Origin: CALGYY01 sp963678485
GTDB taxonomy: Bacteria; Bacteroidota; Bacteroidia; Bacteroidales; CAIWKO01
Length of the DNA: 64,000 nt
Direction of reading: 5' to 3'
Assembly: GCA_963678485.1 (NCBI GenBank)
Contig: OY782882.1
Coordinates: 4,278,001 to 4,342,000 of the forward strand
Part shown: one piece after another, positions 40,995-48,691 of the stretch
Position numbering within the stretch: position 1 is the first letter of the stretch
How the letters are laid out: each line of letters begins with the position of its first letter
The notes under the pieces: generated by a model
Database searches by the model: none
Told to the model about the DNA's origin: nothing
What the model saw: the letters and a program-made list of their open reading frames with translations, nothing else
Position numbers and translations under genes: made by a program

Positions 40995-41589
40995 AACTGT
41001 GGATTGTTGTTAGCAAAATGGGATAGTTTTTTTTGACAGGGGAGTTCAGATGACTCTTCACTCAATCGACTGTCGGGGTTTGTGTTTGGGGATTACTTGA
41101 ATCGCTCTCTCACAAGGCCTGGGGTGCGTATCTAAAATATTGATATTCTGAGGGGTAGGTTTTTCCATTTGCTGTTGCATTATCGCTTGATAAAATTATT
41201 TCGGATCTGTGGCGTGCAATAGAGGTTATTGTCTTGTTTTGCTTGTTTATTGACCTGCTTTTTTAAGGTCTTTTATCAGACATTTTCACGTCAAAAGACC
41301 TGCTTTTTGAAAAATGAACTGTTAAAACCTTCTCGAAAAGGATGCTGAAATGTTAATTTATGGCGATGCCCATTTATTTGCTATGGATAGCTATAGTTGG
41401 CCTTAATAGGGATATTCGACGCATCTTTCGGTCTGTGCTAACGAAAGTTGTTTTTAGCACTTTTGATAATTATCAGCAACAGCGGTTTTTCGCCATGGAA
41501 GGGCGTAATTCTGCGCTATCCTCAATGCTATAAGGAATAGCTGAGAAACAGCAGCTGTTTTGAAATCAGATGGTAGTGCTAAGAATATT
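40995..41589. other. Intergenic region upstream of the giant gene
   Basis: No credible coding sequence was seen on either strand in these 595 bp. On the minus strand it is the leader of the giant gene and the downstream flank of the glycosyltransferase gene. It contains a 9-bp inverted repeat (41266-41274 with 41293-41301) overlapping a 12-bp direct repeat (41252-41263 and 41297-41308). No TAnnTTTG box in the right place was found for the giant gene, so its promoter is unassigned. Confidence 0.6.
41252..41308. promoter_or_regulatory. Nested inverted and direct repeat between the glycosyltransferase and giant genes
   Basis: AGGTCTTTT at 41266-41274 is the exact reverse complement of AAAAGACCT at 41293-41301, with an 18-nt loop. 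GACCTGCTTTTT occurs at 41252-41263 and again at 41297-41308. It could be an operator or the transcription end of the upstream operon. Without a clean U-tract I cannot call it a terminator. Confidence 0.3.
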
Positions 41590-43071
41590 CTACTTTTTAA
41601 TTCTGTAGATGAAGAGGCTATTGTGTGTGGCGATTAGAGCTCCATGGAAAGGTTTCACGCAATCGCGTTGGAGGAGGTTGGTGTCGGCAAGAACCATATA
41701 ATCGCAGTCTTTTAATGCATCAACAATGGTGATATCCCAGTAATCGGGGGCAGCATTCCAGCCACGCTGATTCATTAAATATAGAGAGATATTGTAGCTT
41801 GGATCAGGGTACGATAGTACTTTGTCTTCAGGTTTCAGGCCTGCTGCGCGCAACGCGGCTTCTGCAGTATTCCAATCATTGTTTATGAATTTCGTATTAA
41901 ATGCAAGAGCAGCGAAATTCCTGCTGTTATGATGCAGGTTCACCCATCCAAAAGCCAGGAATAGCAAAAGAATGATCGTTTGCATCCATTTCTTTGGTTG
42001 AAAACGATCGATTCCCATGAATAAGGCCAGAAACAAGAGGAAGAACATGAATTGAAACGGAATATGGTAATATCCGTGAAACCAGGCCTGGCGACTCATT
42101 AGAATAAAGAAGGCACACCATGCCACAAAAACGCAGATTGAACTCCACAAGAGAAACTGCTGTCTTCTGAAAAGTAGTATAAATGCGGAAGGCAGCGATA
42201 TTGCAGCCAAAATAAAGAAGCGATAGTGGTAATAATTCTCCGAACGATCGCGGAACGAGAAAAAGAATTGCTTCAATTCTACTAATGAAGACGGCAGTTT
42301 TGGCTTTAACAGAAATACAACCGATGGATAAATATGCTGCAGCCATCCCGAATAGACTAACCATGAAATAGCTACCAATAAAGGGATGCAGAGAATTAGC
42401 ATGTTTTTTAAAAAGCTGCGCATATTGCTTTTTGTCTTGAACAACATTATGAGCAATGGCAGACAAACAGCGGAATACACAAAGAGCGTGGATGATTTTT
42501 CAAGAACAGCGAGACAGGAAAATGCGGCAAATCCCGCAATATTCCTGCGATTTATGGATGGATAATCGCGCGTTAAAAAGTAAAACGCCGTCATAAAAAG
42601 ACTGAGTGAAAACGTGTCAGGAAGAAAGCCTGTACTGTAATAAATAAGGTTTGGAGAGAAAAGCCATAAACAAGCCGCCATCACTACATAAATCTTATGT
42701 TTAATGAAGCGATTACAGACAAAAAAGCCTAAAATGAAGCCGCTTAAGCTGAATATAAAAACTAATATTCGATATAAATATTCATGCGGCCCAAAGATCG
42801 TATATAAACCTGCTGCAAAGTAGGACAGTAGCGGGAATTCACCGGAAGCTATTCCATCCGGGTTATACATTAAATTATGTGTTTGCGGCAGAAAAAAGTT
42901 TGCGTTATCCTCATAATAAAGTAGCGCTGTGGATGCGCGGTCGCACTGTGCCCATGCGTGTTCTCCCATAGGACGCATATATAATAATTTATGGATACCA
43001 CATTGCTGACAAATCAAAAAGATAAGCCCGAGAAAAATCAGGAAGTGCCAGTATTTGCTAAGAAATTTCAT
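41590..43071 (-). CDS. GT-C family membrane glycosyltransferase (PMT/ArnT-like)
   Basis: This 493-residue protein has about ten or more hydrophobic segments and a soluble C-terminal part from about 390. The first loop after the N-terminal helix carries R-P-M-G-E-H-A-W-A-Q-C-D (E37, D44), the acidic first-loop motif typical of GT-C enzymes that use polyprenyl-phosphate sugar donors. It is the last gene of the UbiA-DprE1-DprE2-HAD operon and overlaps the HAD gene by 14 bp. By context it would use the polyprenyl-phosphoryl pentose made by its neighbours to glycosylate an acceptor on the periplasmic side. The acceptor is unknown; a surface glycan or protein are both possible. The family call is firm; the donor is inferred from the operon. 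Confidence 0.8.
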   Translation of the reverse strand: MKFLSKYWHFLIFLGLIFLICQQCGIHKLLYMRPMGEHAWAQCDRASTALLYYEDNANFFLPQTHNLMYNPDGIASGEFPLLSYFAAGLYTIFGPHEYLYRILVFIFSLSGFILGFFVCNRFIKHKIYVVMAACLWLFSPNLIYYSTGFLPDTFSLSLFMTAFYFLTRDYPSINRRNIAGFAAFSCLAVLEKSSTLFVYSAVCLPLLIMLFKTKSNMRSFLKNMLILCIPLLVAISWLVYSGWLQHIYPSVVFLLKPKLPSSLVELKQFFFSFRDRSENYYHYRFFILAAISLPSAFILLFRRQQFLLWSSICVFVAWCAFFILMSRQAWFHGYYHIPFQFMFFLLFLALFMGIDRFQPKKWMQTIILLLFLAFGWVNLHHNSRNFAALAFNTKFINNDWNTAEAALRAAGLKPEDKVLSYPDPSYNISLYLMNQRGWNAAPDYWDITIVDALKDCDYMVLADTNLLQRDCVKPFHGALIATHNSLFIYRIKK

Positions 43072-43690
43072 TGTACGGACAGAGTTTTCCTTTGCGGATC
43101 ATATATGATTTATTGGCCATATTCATGTAAAATCGGTCGGCGGATTCATTGCCGTATGCAACGATTTCTGTAAATGCATTATTTTTTAGAAACGATTGAA
43201 GTGCCTGCTGTTTGGCCATTCCATAGCAATTTGCACCATCAATTTTTCCGGTGAATTTTCCATTACGAAATTCTAATCGCGTACCTGCAAAAATAATATT
43301 TTCTCTTGTACACCATGGTTCAGCCCAGATATCACATGCTGCAGTGAGTAACATAATGGTATTCCCATTTGCGCGATGCAGCTGCAAGACCGCGTAGACT
43401 TCTGGAAAAAGATGTTGTGGTAATACAGTATTGCTAAACTCCAGACCGCGGTTGCGCAACTGCTCTTCGCTCATATTGCCGAAAAAATGTTTCAACAGCA
43501 TTTCCTTGACATATCGGACATTCACAATGCGCAAGACCATTAATATCAATATAGGTAATATTAGAACAAAGTATGAAACTACTCTGAAACGGCCTGCTTC
43601 AACAAAAAGAAAAGTAATCATCGAGTCGATACTGATGAGTGTGCCATCCAAATCAAATACTGCAAGTACCCTATTTATCGGCTTTTCCAT
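43058..43690 (-). CDS. Membrane-associated HAD-family phosphatase (probable polyprenyl-phosphoryl-5-phosphoribose phosphatase)
   Basis: The 210-residue protein starts with the HAD motif D-L-D-G-T-L (D13 nucleophile, D15). It has a Thr of motif II in L-L-T-A-A-C-D near 115, a Lys near 160 and an acidic motif Y-G-N-E-S-A-D. A hydrophobic stretch at about 34-54 in the cap region suggests membrane contact. Its start overlaps the upstream reductase gene by 16 bp and its end overlaps the glycosyltransferase gene by 14 bp, so translation is probably coupled. In the mycobacterial pathway a phosphatase removes the 5-phosphate between the UbiA and DprE1 steps. A HAD enzyme in this position is the natural candidate for that role, which is inferred from context. 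Confidence 0.72.
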   Translation of the reverse strand: MEKPINRVLAVFDLDGTLISIDSMITFLFVEAGRFRVVSYFVLILPILILMVLRIVNVRYVKEMLLKHFFGNMSEEQLRNRGLEFSNTVLPQHLFPEVYAVLQLHRANGNTIMLLTAACDIWAEPWCTRENIIFAGTRLEFRNGKFTGKIDGANCYGMAKQQALQSFLKNNAFTEIVAYGNESADRFYMNMANKSYMIRKGKLCPYNEIS

Positions 43691-44418
43691 TGTTTCTTCT
43701 TATAAATAAATTCCGGAATTATCTTCAAAATGCTTGTTGCTATGCGCCATTTGCAACTGCTGTATATAACTGATTTTTGTTTAAGCATCGCACTGTAAAT
43801 GCGGATAGCCAAAGCTTCTGGGCTTGTGGTCATCGATGCTGGCAGCTTAAGTGCTGCGGTCATTGGGGTATTTACATAACCGGGTTTTACCGTGATTACA
43901 AGGACACCTTGATGATACAACATATTGCGCAACCCATCAAGATAGGCCGTCAATCCAGCCTTTGCTGCACTGTAAATCATATTTGTTGATTTGCCCCGTT
44001 CACCTGCAACCGAAGAAATACCGATGATTGTTCCGCTTCCCCTTTGTGCAAAGGCATTAGCGAATGTCTGTATGAAACTAACGCAAGCTGAAAAATTCGT
44101 GCGCATGATCTTTTCTGCTTCATCAGTCTGCGTAAGCGATCCCACTGAATCGCCAAGATATCCTGCGGTACAAATCATAACCTCTGGTAATGATGGTAGG
44201 GATTGCAGCAAGGTGGTCCCGGCATCGTTTACTGTTATATCACATGCAAAGCAGCGAACGTTTATCTTATACGACTTTGAAATATCTTCTTCAACTAAGC
44301 GTAGTCCTTCAATATCGCGCGAAGCAAGGTAAAGCTGCCATCCTTCCATGGCAAATTTCATGGCCAGCGCTTTGCCAATACCACTGCGGGCTCCAAGGAT
44401 CAATGCTGTTTTATTCAT
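43675..44418 (-). CDS. DprE2-like short-chain dehydrogenase (polyprenyl-phosphoryl 2-keto-pentose reductase)
   Basis: The 247-residue SDR has the nucleotide-binding G9-A-R-S-G13-I-G15 motif, C-T-A-G-Y-L-G-D at 83-90, and catalytic S136 (S-S-V-A-G), Y149 and K153 (Y-S-A-A-K). The G-Y-L-G-D segment, S-V-A-G-E-R and the basic C-terminal tail match DprE2, the NADH-dependent enzyme that reduces decaprenyl-phosphoryl-2-keto-erythro-pentose to the arabinose form. It overlaps the DprE1-like gene by 8 bp, as expected for partners that act as a pair. A generic SDR role is possible, but the pairing makes the epimerase role likely. Confidence 0.82.
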   Translation of the reverse strand: MNKTALILGARSGIGKALAMKFAMEGWQLYLASRDIEGLRLVEEDISKSYKINVRCFACDITVNDAGTTLLQSLPSLPEVMICTAGYLGDSVGSLTQTDEAEKIMRTNFSACVSFIQTFANAFAQRGSGTIIGISSVAGERGKSTNMIYSAAKAGLTAYLDGLRNMLYHQGVLVITVKPGYVNTPMTAALKLPASMTTSPEALAIRIYSAMLKQKSVIYSSCKWRIATSILKIIPEFIYKKKQWKSR

Positions 44419-45724
44419 TGTATCTTTCTTTGTTAAGACCTAAACGTTTCGATAATCCGGAAACGAAATATGATGATTCTACTTTGTTACGATAAGTGCG
44501 ATTGAAGAAATCAATGTTCATTCTTGCATCTTTCGCAAGATAAAGCTTGCCACCAGCGGCTTCCACGATGTTGTCGAGTTGATTCAACAAAGGAAGCAGA
44601 CGCTTATTCATTTTTAAATCCATCGCCAGCGTAATTCCTTTTTGCGGAAAGCCCATGATGGCTCTCGGATTGGCATCTCCAAATACTTTTAGCACGCTCA
44701 GAAACGATGCCTGCCGTTCTTTCCGACACAGGGCTAATACTTCTGTAATTGCTTGCTGCGACTCATCTCCCAATGGCACGACAAATTGGTATTGCAAAAA
44801 TCCTTTACGGCCGTATAGTCGATTCCAATGGCCAATGCTGTCGAGAGGAAAAAAGAAATGTTCGTAATGTTGGAATGCATCCTTTTTACTGGTGTTGTGC
44901 CTCAAATAGTACCATTGATTGAAGAGGCGAATACTTAAATGACTCAAGACAAAACGCGGAAAGTAACATGGCACATTTAGTCGCTGTCTATGTCCTGTGG
45001 AACGAACTTTTGATTTGTATTTTTTTGGTAAATCTACAGCCGGACAATGTTCTCCACATATCAGAACAGCCCGGGTTGTGGGTGACAGTGTATCTATCCA
45101 TGCAACGGTATAGCTCGTTTCTTGATGTTTATCAAATGCCTTAATTAAAGATGTAAGATCATCATAGCGGTAATTACGATATTTAATGAATGCATTATCA
45201 ATAGAAACAATACGTATACAAGCTCTGAGAATGATACCTGTTATTCCCATGCCACCACAGCTGCGTTCGAATAACGCAGGTTCTGTATCTGCCGAGCATC
45301 GTATCATCTGGCCATTTTCATCAATCAGCTCCAGCCAAACGAGGTGTTGCGAAAAGCTGCCGTGCTTATGATGGTTTTTACCGTGAATATCGGCTGCAAT
45401 GGCTCCACCAATTGTAATGAAACGTGTACCCGGAACCACTGGAAGAAAGAATCCCAATGGTACGATAGCGCTAAGGATGGAATCAAGAGTGCATCCAGCT
45501 TCTGCGCAAAGCAATTGGTTCTCCTGATCAATACTTAGAATTCGATTTAGTCCCGTGCAGTCTACGATTGTGGTGCTTAGCGAGGCATCCCCGTAACTGC
45601 GTCCCATTCCTCGTGCGATAAGCTCCCTGTGCTTTGTCAGGATAGTCGGTAATTCTGCAGTGTCCGTCGGTTTTTCGTAAATCGCATCAACAACGGGCCA
45701 ATGATTCCAATTCGATACTTTCAT
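44411..45724 (-). CDS. DprE1-like FAD-linked oxidase (polyprenyl-phosphoryl-ribose 2'-oxidase)
   Basis: The 437-residue protein has an FAD_binding_4 domain with R-G-M-G-R-S-Y-G-D (38-46), V-P-G-T (97-100) and G-G-A-I-A-A-D-I-H-G-K-N-H-H (106-119), the DprE1 hallmark. It also has G-G-M-G-I-T-G near 157-163. The C-terminal part keeps Y-L-A-K-D with K398 aligned to the catalytic K418 of mycobacterial DprE1. The position equivalent to C387, the residue attacked by benzothiazinones, is A367; both positions are offset by exactly 20 residues, so the alignment is gap-free there. DprE1 oxidises the ribose 2'-hydroxyl, and DprE2 (next gene) completes the epimerisation. It lies 44 bp downstream of the UbiA gene. 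Confidence 0.88.
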   Translation of the reverse strand: MKVSNWNHWPVVDAIYEKPTDTAELPTILTKHRELIARGMGRSYGDASLSTTIVDCTGLNRILSIDQENQLLCAEAGCTLDSILSAIVPLGFFLPVVPGTRFITIGGAIAADIHGKNHHKHGSFSQHLVWLELIDENGQMIRCSADTEPALFERSCGGMGITGIILRACIRIVSIDNAFIKYRNYRYDDLTSLIKAFDKHQETSYTVAWIDTLSPTTRAVLICGEHCPAVDLPKKYKSKVRSTGHRQRLNVPCYFPRFVLSHLSIRLFNQWYYLRHNTSKKDAFQHYEHFFFPLDSIGHWNRLYGRKGFLQYQFVVPLGDESQQAITEVLALCRKERQASFLSVLKVFGDANPRAIMGFPQKGITLAMDLKMNKRLLPLLNQLDNIVEAAGGKLYLAKDARMNIDFFNRTYRNKVESSYFVSGLSKRLGLNKERYNE

Positions 45725-45768
45725 GTGTGTTGTTGACTTCTATTATCCTTTTATTTTTCGAGAAACGA

Positions 45769-46641
45769 TTAACTATGAAACCAAAACTGCATAAGTGTCC
45801 ACACAATCATGCTTGCCAGTATCCATCGGTCGCTCAACAGAAGATGCAAGGGCGAGCCCAAGGCAATCTTTCTGTAAATGTGAACAGCGTATCTGCCCAA
45901 TCCGACAGTAACAGGGATGATCGTCAGAAAATACCATACTGCATTGTGGCTTACTGGCAGGCTGGGATCAAAGGTATAGATAATGTATGTAATCATGCTG
46001 CTGATAAGCGTGAAAGCGATAAGCACATACAATAGTTTTTTTCCATAGCGGGCTCTTCGCTGGAGTACATTATATTGTTCGGACGTGCTGCTAAGAATGA
46101 GGTCATCATAGCGTTTCCCCAAAGATATAGTGAGCGATAATAGGATGGTCATAATGTAAAGCCAATAGGAGATCGGCACATTCGCCATGAGGCCTCCGCT
46201 ATATACTCTCAGCAGGTATCCCAAGGCAATCACCAGGATGTCGAGAATTAATACTTTTTTCAGTAAGAGTGTATACAGAATATTTTGTGCAATGTAGATT
46301 ATTAGAATGTATAGCAGCATTATGTTTTGGCTTGCAGCGAGGCCTATTCCAGCAGTGAGCATAAGAAGAGCAACAATAATGGCATTGCCGGGTTTGATAC
46401 TTCCTGAAGCCAAAGGACGCCTGCACTTTACAGGATGCAGGCGGTCAGAATGACGATCGTGTAAATCGTTAAAGATGTATACAAAAGAGGAACATAAGCA
46501 GAAAGCGAGAAAAGTGAGAAGGAGAGGTAGCCAAAGTCCGCGATCTCCGGCCTTTTGAGCAAAGACCACCGGAACAAAGATGATAAGATTTTTAATGTAG
46601 TCTCCAGCTCTTATCAGTAATAGGTTTTCACGCAATCGCAT
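45769..46641 (-). CDS. UbiA-family prenyltransferase, decaprenyl-phosphate phosphoribosyltransferase-like
   Basis: I start this at the ATG at 46639-46641 (290 residues), because M-R-L-R-E-N-L-L-L-I-R-A-G-D-Y-I-K-N matches the usual N-terminus of the family. An ATG at 46743 would add 34 residues. Many transmembrane helices are present. The first aspartate motif is N58-D-L-H-D62-R-H-S-D66 followed by H-P-V-K and R-R-P; the second region is G-K-R-Y-D-D (175-180). These match DPPR synthase (Rv3806c type), which transfers phosphoribose from PRPP to polyprenyl phosphate, the first step of the arabinose-donor pathway. It leads the five-gene operon. The first roughly 37 codons are duplicated at 50425-50555. 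Confidence 0.85.
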   Translation of the reverse strand: MRLRENLLLIRAGDYIKNLIIFVPVVFAQKAGDRGLWLPLLLTFLAFCLCSSFVYIFNDLHDRHSDRLHPVKCRRPLASGSIKPGNAIIVALLMLTAGIGLAASQNIMLLYILIIYIAQNILYTLLLKKVLILDILVIALGYLLRVYSGGLMANVPISYWLYIMTILLSLTISLGKRYDDLILSSTSEQYNVLQRRARYGKKLLYVLIAFTLISSMITYIIYTFDPSLPVSHNAVWYFLTIIPVTVGLGRYAVHIYRKIALGSPLHLLLSDRWILASMIVWTLMQFWFHS

Positions 46642-46752
46642 GAACAAAAATAAGATAAATTCTAAGACTGACTTACTATAGCTTTGATGTAAAGATGTTT
46701 TTATTTGAAAACATAAAGGTAATTTCCATATCGATTTGAACATAGTATTTGC

Positions 46753-46760
46753 TACATTTG
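46753..46760 (+). promoter_or_regulatory. Bacteroidota-type -7 box upstream of the Dph6-like gene
   Basis: TACATTTG matches the TAnnTTTG -7 consensus of Bacteroidota sigma factors and lies about 80 bp before the start at 46841. A well-spaced -33 TTTG was not found (nearest ends at 46738, a 14-nt gap), so this is tentative. Confidence 0.35.
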
Positions 46761-46840
46761 TTAGCTCTTGTTGTCAGTTGAGATTGTTTGAAACTGTTTT
46801 AATAGGCAAGAGATTTCATTCATAGAATTACGATACGAGC

Positions 46841-47587
46841 ATGCATCAAAAACCAAAGGTCATATTTAATTGGAGTGGGGGCAAGGATTCTGCATTGTGT
46901 TTACATAAATTATTGCAAGCACAAGAGTATGATGTGATGTGCTTGCTTACCACTATTAGTGAACAATACCAGCGAATATCAATGCATGGTGTAAGGACTG
47001 AATTACTGGAAGCACAAGCGGAAAGGATAGGACTGTCTTTGGTGAAAGTCAGTATTCCAGAAATGCCTGATATGGAAGTGTATAATAAGGTCATGTCAGA
47101 AGCCCTTAAAAATCTGCAATCCGATGGGGCTATAGCCGCAGTTTTTGGCGATATTTTTTTGGAAGACCTGAGGGAATACCGCGAGAAGAAATTGGCCGAA
47201 CTTAATATTAAAGGAATTTTTCCATTGTGGAAAATTCCAACTGACCGACTTATCCGTGAATTCATCGATTTGGGTTTTAAGACAATTGTGAGTTGTGTAA
47301 ATGAGCAGTATCTTGATAAAAGTTTCGCAGGCCGAGTTATAGATTATAATTTTATTGCCGATCTTCCACCCAATGTTGATCCTTGCGGCGAACATGGAGA
47401 GTTCCATACTTTTGTATTCGATGGACCAATATTTAAATCACCTATCCCCATTGAGATTGGAGAGGTTGTTTATAGAAGCTATCCCGCACCGAAACAAGAT
47501 CACAGTACCGATAAAAATGTAATGCAAGGGACCTATAAAGAATCGGAAGATTATGGGTTTTGGTATTGCGATTTGTTCAGTCGCTAA
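46841..47587 (+). CDS. Dph6-like ATP-binding protein (diphthine-ammonia ligase family)
   Basis: The 248-residue protein opens with the PP-loop ATPase motif S-G-G-K-D-S (12-17). It contains V-F-G-D-I near 125-129, a G-F-K-T-I-V-S-C segment and C-G-E-H-G-E-F-H-T-F, all typical of the Diphthami_syn_2 family. In eukaryotes and archaea Dph6 amidates diphthine on EF-2. Bacteria lack that substrate, so the reaction here is unknown, probably an ATP-dependent amide formation. It is transcribed divergently from the UbiA operon, about 200 bp away. Length and motifs look complete. Confidence 0.85.
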   Translation: MHQKPKVIFNWSGGKDSALCLHKLLQAQEYDVMCLLTTISEQYQRISMHGVRTELLEAQAERIGLSLVKVSIPEMPDMEVYNKVMSEALKNLQSDGAIAAVFGDIFLEDLREYREKKLAELNIKGIFPLWKIPTDRLIREFIDLGFKTIVSCVNEQYLDKSFAGRVIDYNFIADLPPNVDPCGEHGEFHTFVFDGPIFKSPIPIEIGEVVYRSYPAPKQDHSTDKNVMQGTYKESEDYGFWYCDLFSR

Positions 47588-47603
47588 GCCAAAATAAAGT
47601 TCT

Positions 47604-47611
47604 TACTTTTG
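47604..47611 (+). promoter_or_regulatory. Bacteroidota-type -7 box upstream of the helical-repeat gene
   Basis: TACTTTTG fits TAnnTTTG and lies in the 49-bp gap between two genes, 25 bp before the ATG at 47637. This suggests the genes from 47637 on have their own promoter with a leader of roughly 20 nt. The nearest TTTG upstream is 28 nt away, longer than typical. Confidence 0.4.
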
Positions 47612-47636
47612 CATCAAATAGCAAAGTCAAAGATAT

Positions 47637-48161
47637 ATGGAAGCAAGCTCTCTACAACACATACTAACGAATGCATATAAAGCAGAGATGATTGCGTATC
47701 TGGAGGTGCATCCGGAGGCTTTTAATGAAGCTGCTAAATGGGCAATCTCCGATAAGCAGCCCTGGGCATGTCGTGCAGCGTGGCTGTTGTGGAGTTGTAT
47801 GGAAGAAAACGATCTTAGGATGCAACTATATATTGATAGAATCGTTGCTTCGCTAGCATTCAGGAAGGATGATCATCAGCGGGAGTTAATCAAGATTCTG
47901 CTATTAATGGAATTGAGTGAAGAGCACGAGGGAGTGCTGTTTAATGTATGCGCCGGCCTTTGGGAGAAAATCAGTAAAAAGCCATCGGTGCGTTTCACAG
48001 CCTTTAGGATGCTTGTTAAAATTGCAAGGAAGCATAATGAGTTATCGCAGGAAATCCTGCTTCTTACACAGGATCATTATCTTGACTCCCTATCATCAGC
48101 AGCCCGAAAGTCAGTAATGAAAATGGCATCGCAGTTTTCAAAGAAAGGCTCCGTATTATAA
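47637..48161 (+). CDS. Hypothetical helical-repeat (HEAT-like) protein
   Basis: This 174-residue cytoplasmic protein is rich in Leu, Ala and Lys, with no signal peptide. Its pattern is short amphipathic helices: A-C-R-A-A-W-L-L-W near 45-53, R-E-L-I-K-I-L-L-L near 81-89, and R-F-T-A-F-R-M-L-V-K-I-A-R-K near 120-133. That resembles HEAT/ARM-type repeats found in many Bacteroidota proteins of unknown role. No catalytic motif was seen. It is followed 26 bp later by the GyrI-like gene, so the two are probably co-transcribed. Confidence 0.6.
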   Translation: MEASSLQHILTNAYKAEMIAYLEVHPEAFNEAAKWAISDKQPWACRAAWLLWSCMEENDLRMQLYIDRIVASLAFRKDDHQRELIKILLLMELSEEHEGVLFNVCAGLWEKISKKPSVRFTAFRMLVKIARKHNELSQEILLLTQDHYLDSLSSAARKSVMKMASQFSKKGSVL

Positions 48162-48187
48162 ATACTAATGTAGAAATGATGTAATCA

Positions 48188-48676
48188 ATGAAGGAACAAC
48201 CAAAAATCATTAATATTCCAAAGAAAGAATTGGTGGGTATCTGCCTCAGAATGTCACTGTCTATGGACAGAACCCCACAATTGTGGCAATCGTTTATGCC
48301 GAGACGCAAAGAGATTCTTAATGCTGTATCTCATGAACTGTATTCGTTGCAGTGTTTTCCGGAATCCTTTGATTTTACATTTTCTAATCCGAATATTGAG
48401 TTCGAAAAATGGGCATTGGTTGAAGTGTCTGATTTTACTGCGGTCCCGCAAAACATGGAAACTTTTGTTTTACCCGGAGGTTTGTATGCGGTATTTCATT
48501 ACAAGGGCTTGAGTAGCGATTATAGCATTTTCCGATATATATTTGGTGAGTGGCTTCCAAATTCAGCCTATGAAATCGACCACAGGCCTCATTTTGAATT
48601 GCTGGGTGCGAAATACAGGAATAATGATCCTGATTCTGAAGAGGAGATATGGGTGCCGGTGAGAGCAAAGAAATGA
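48188..48676 (+). CDS. GyrI-like / effector-binding domain protein
   Basis: The 162-residue protein ends with the signature of the GyrI-like (AraC effector-binding) fold: G-G-L-Y-A-V-F-H-Y-K-G near 102-112, I-F-G-E-W-L-P-N-S-A-Y near 124-134, H-F-E-L-L and a closing E-E-I-W-V-P-V. It has no helix-turn-helix, so it is a stand-alone ligand-binding domain rather than a complete regulator. Members of this family bind small hydrophobic molecules or hydrolyse electrophilic adducts. The ligand cannot be told from sequence. Confidence 0.78.
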   Translation: MKEQPKIINIPKKELVGICLRMSLSMDRTPQLWQSFMPRRKEILNAVSHELYSLQCFPESFDFTFSNPNIEFEKWALVEVSDFTAVPQNMETFVLPGGLYAVFHYKGLSSDYSIFRYIFGEWLPNSAYEIDHRPHFELLGAKYRNNDPDSEEEIWVPVRAKK

Positions 48677-48691
48677 AGCACTAAAAACTAT

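Noticed and set aside
18776..40174. Many plus- and minus-strand frames of 60-207 codons inside the giant gene
   Set aside because: They are low-complexity (Val/Ser/Thr-rich) readings opposite or out of frame with the clear HYR, Calx-beta and PKD modules. None has a recognisable domain.
41927..42466. 179-codon minus-strand frame inside the glycosyltransferase gene
   Set aside because: It overlaps the GT-C gene in another frame; the GT-C frame has clear helices and an acidic first-loop motif, this one does not.
46645..46652. TATTTTTG on the minus strand as the promoter -7 box of the UbiA operon
   Set aside because: It lies only 4 bp before the chosen start codon, so transcription would begin inside the gene. 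It could be real only if translation starts further in, which the protein does not support.
46642..46743. N-terminal extension of the UbiA protein from an ATG at 46743
   Set aside because: The 34 extra residues precede the normal family start and look unlike the family. It remains possible, but the ATG at 46641 is preferred.
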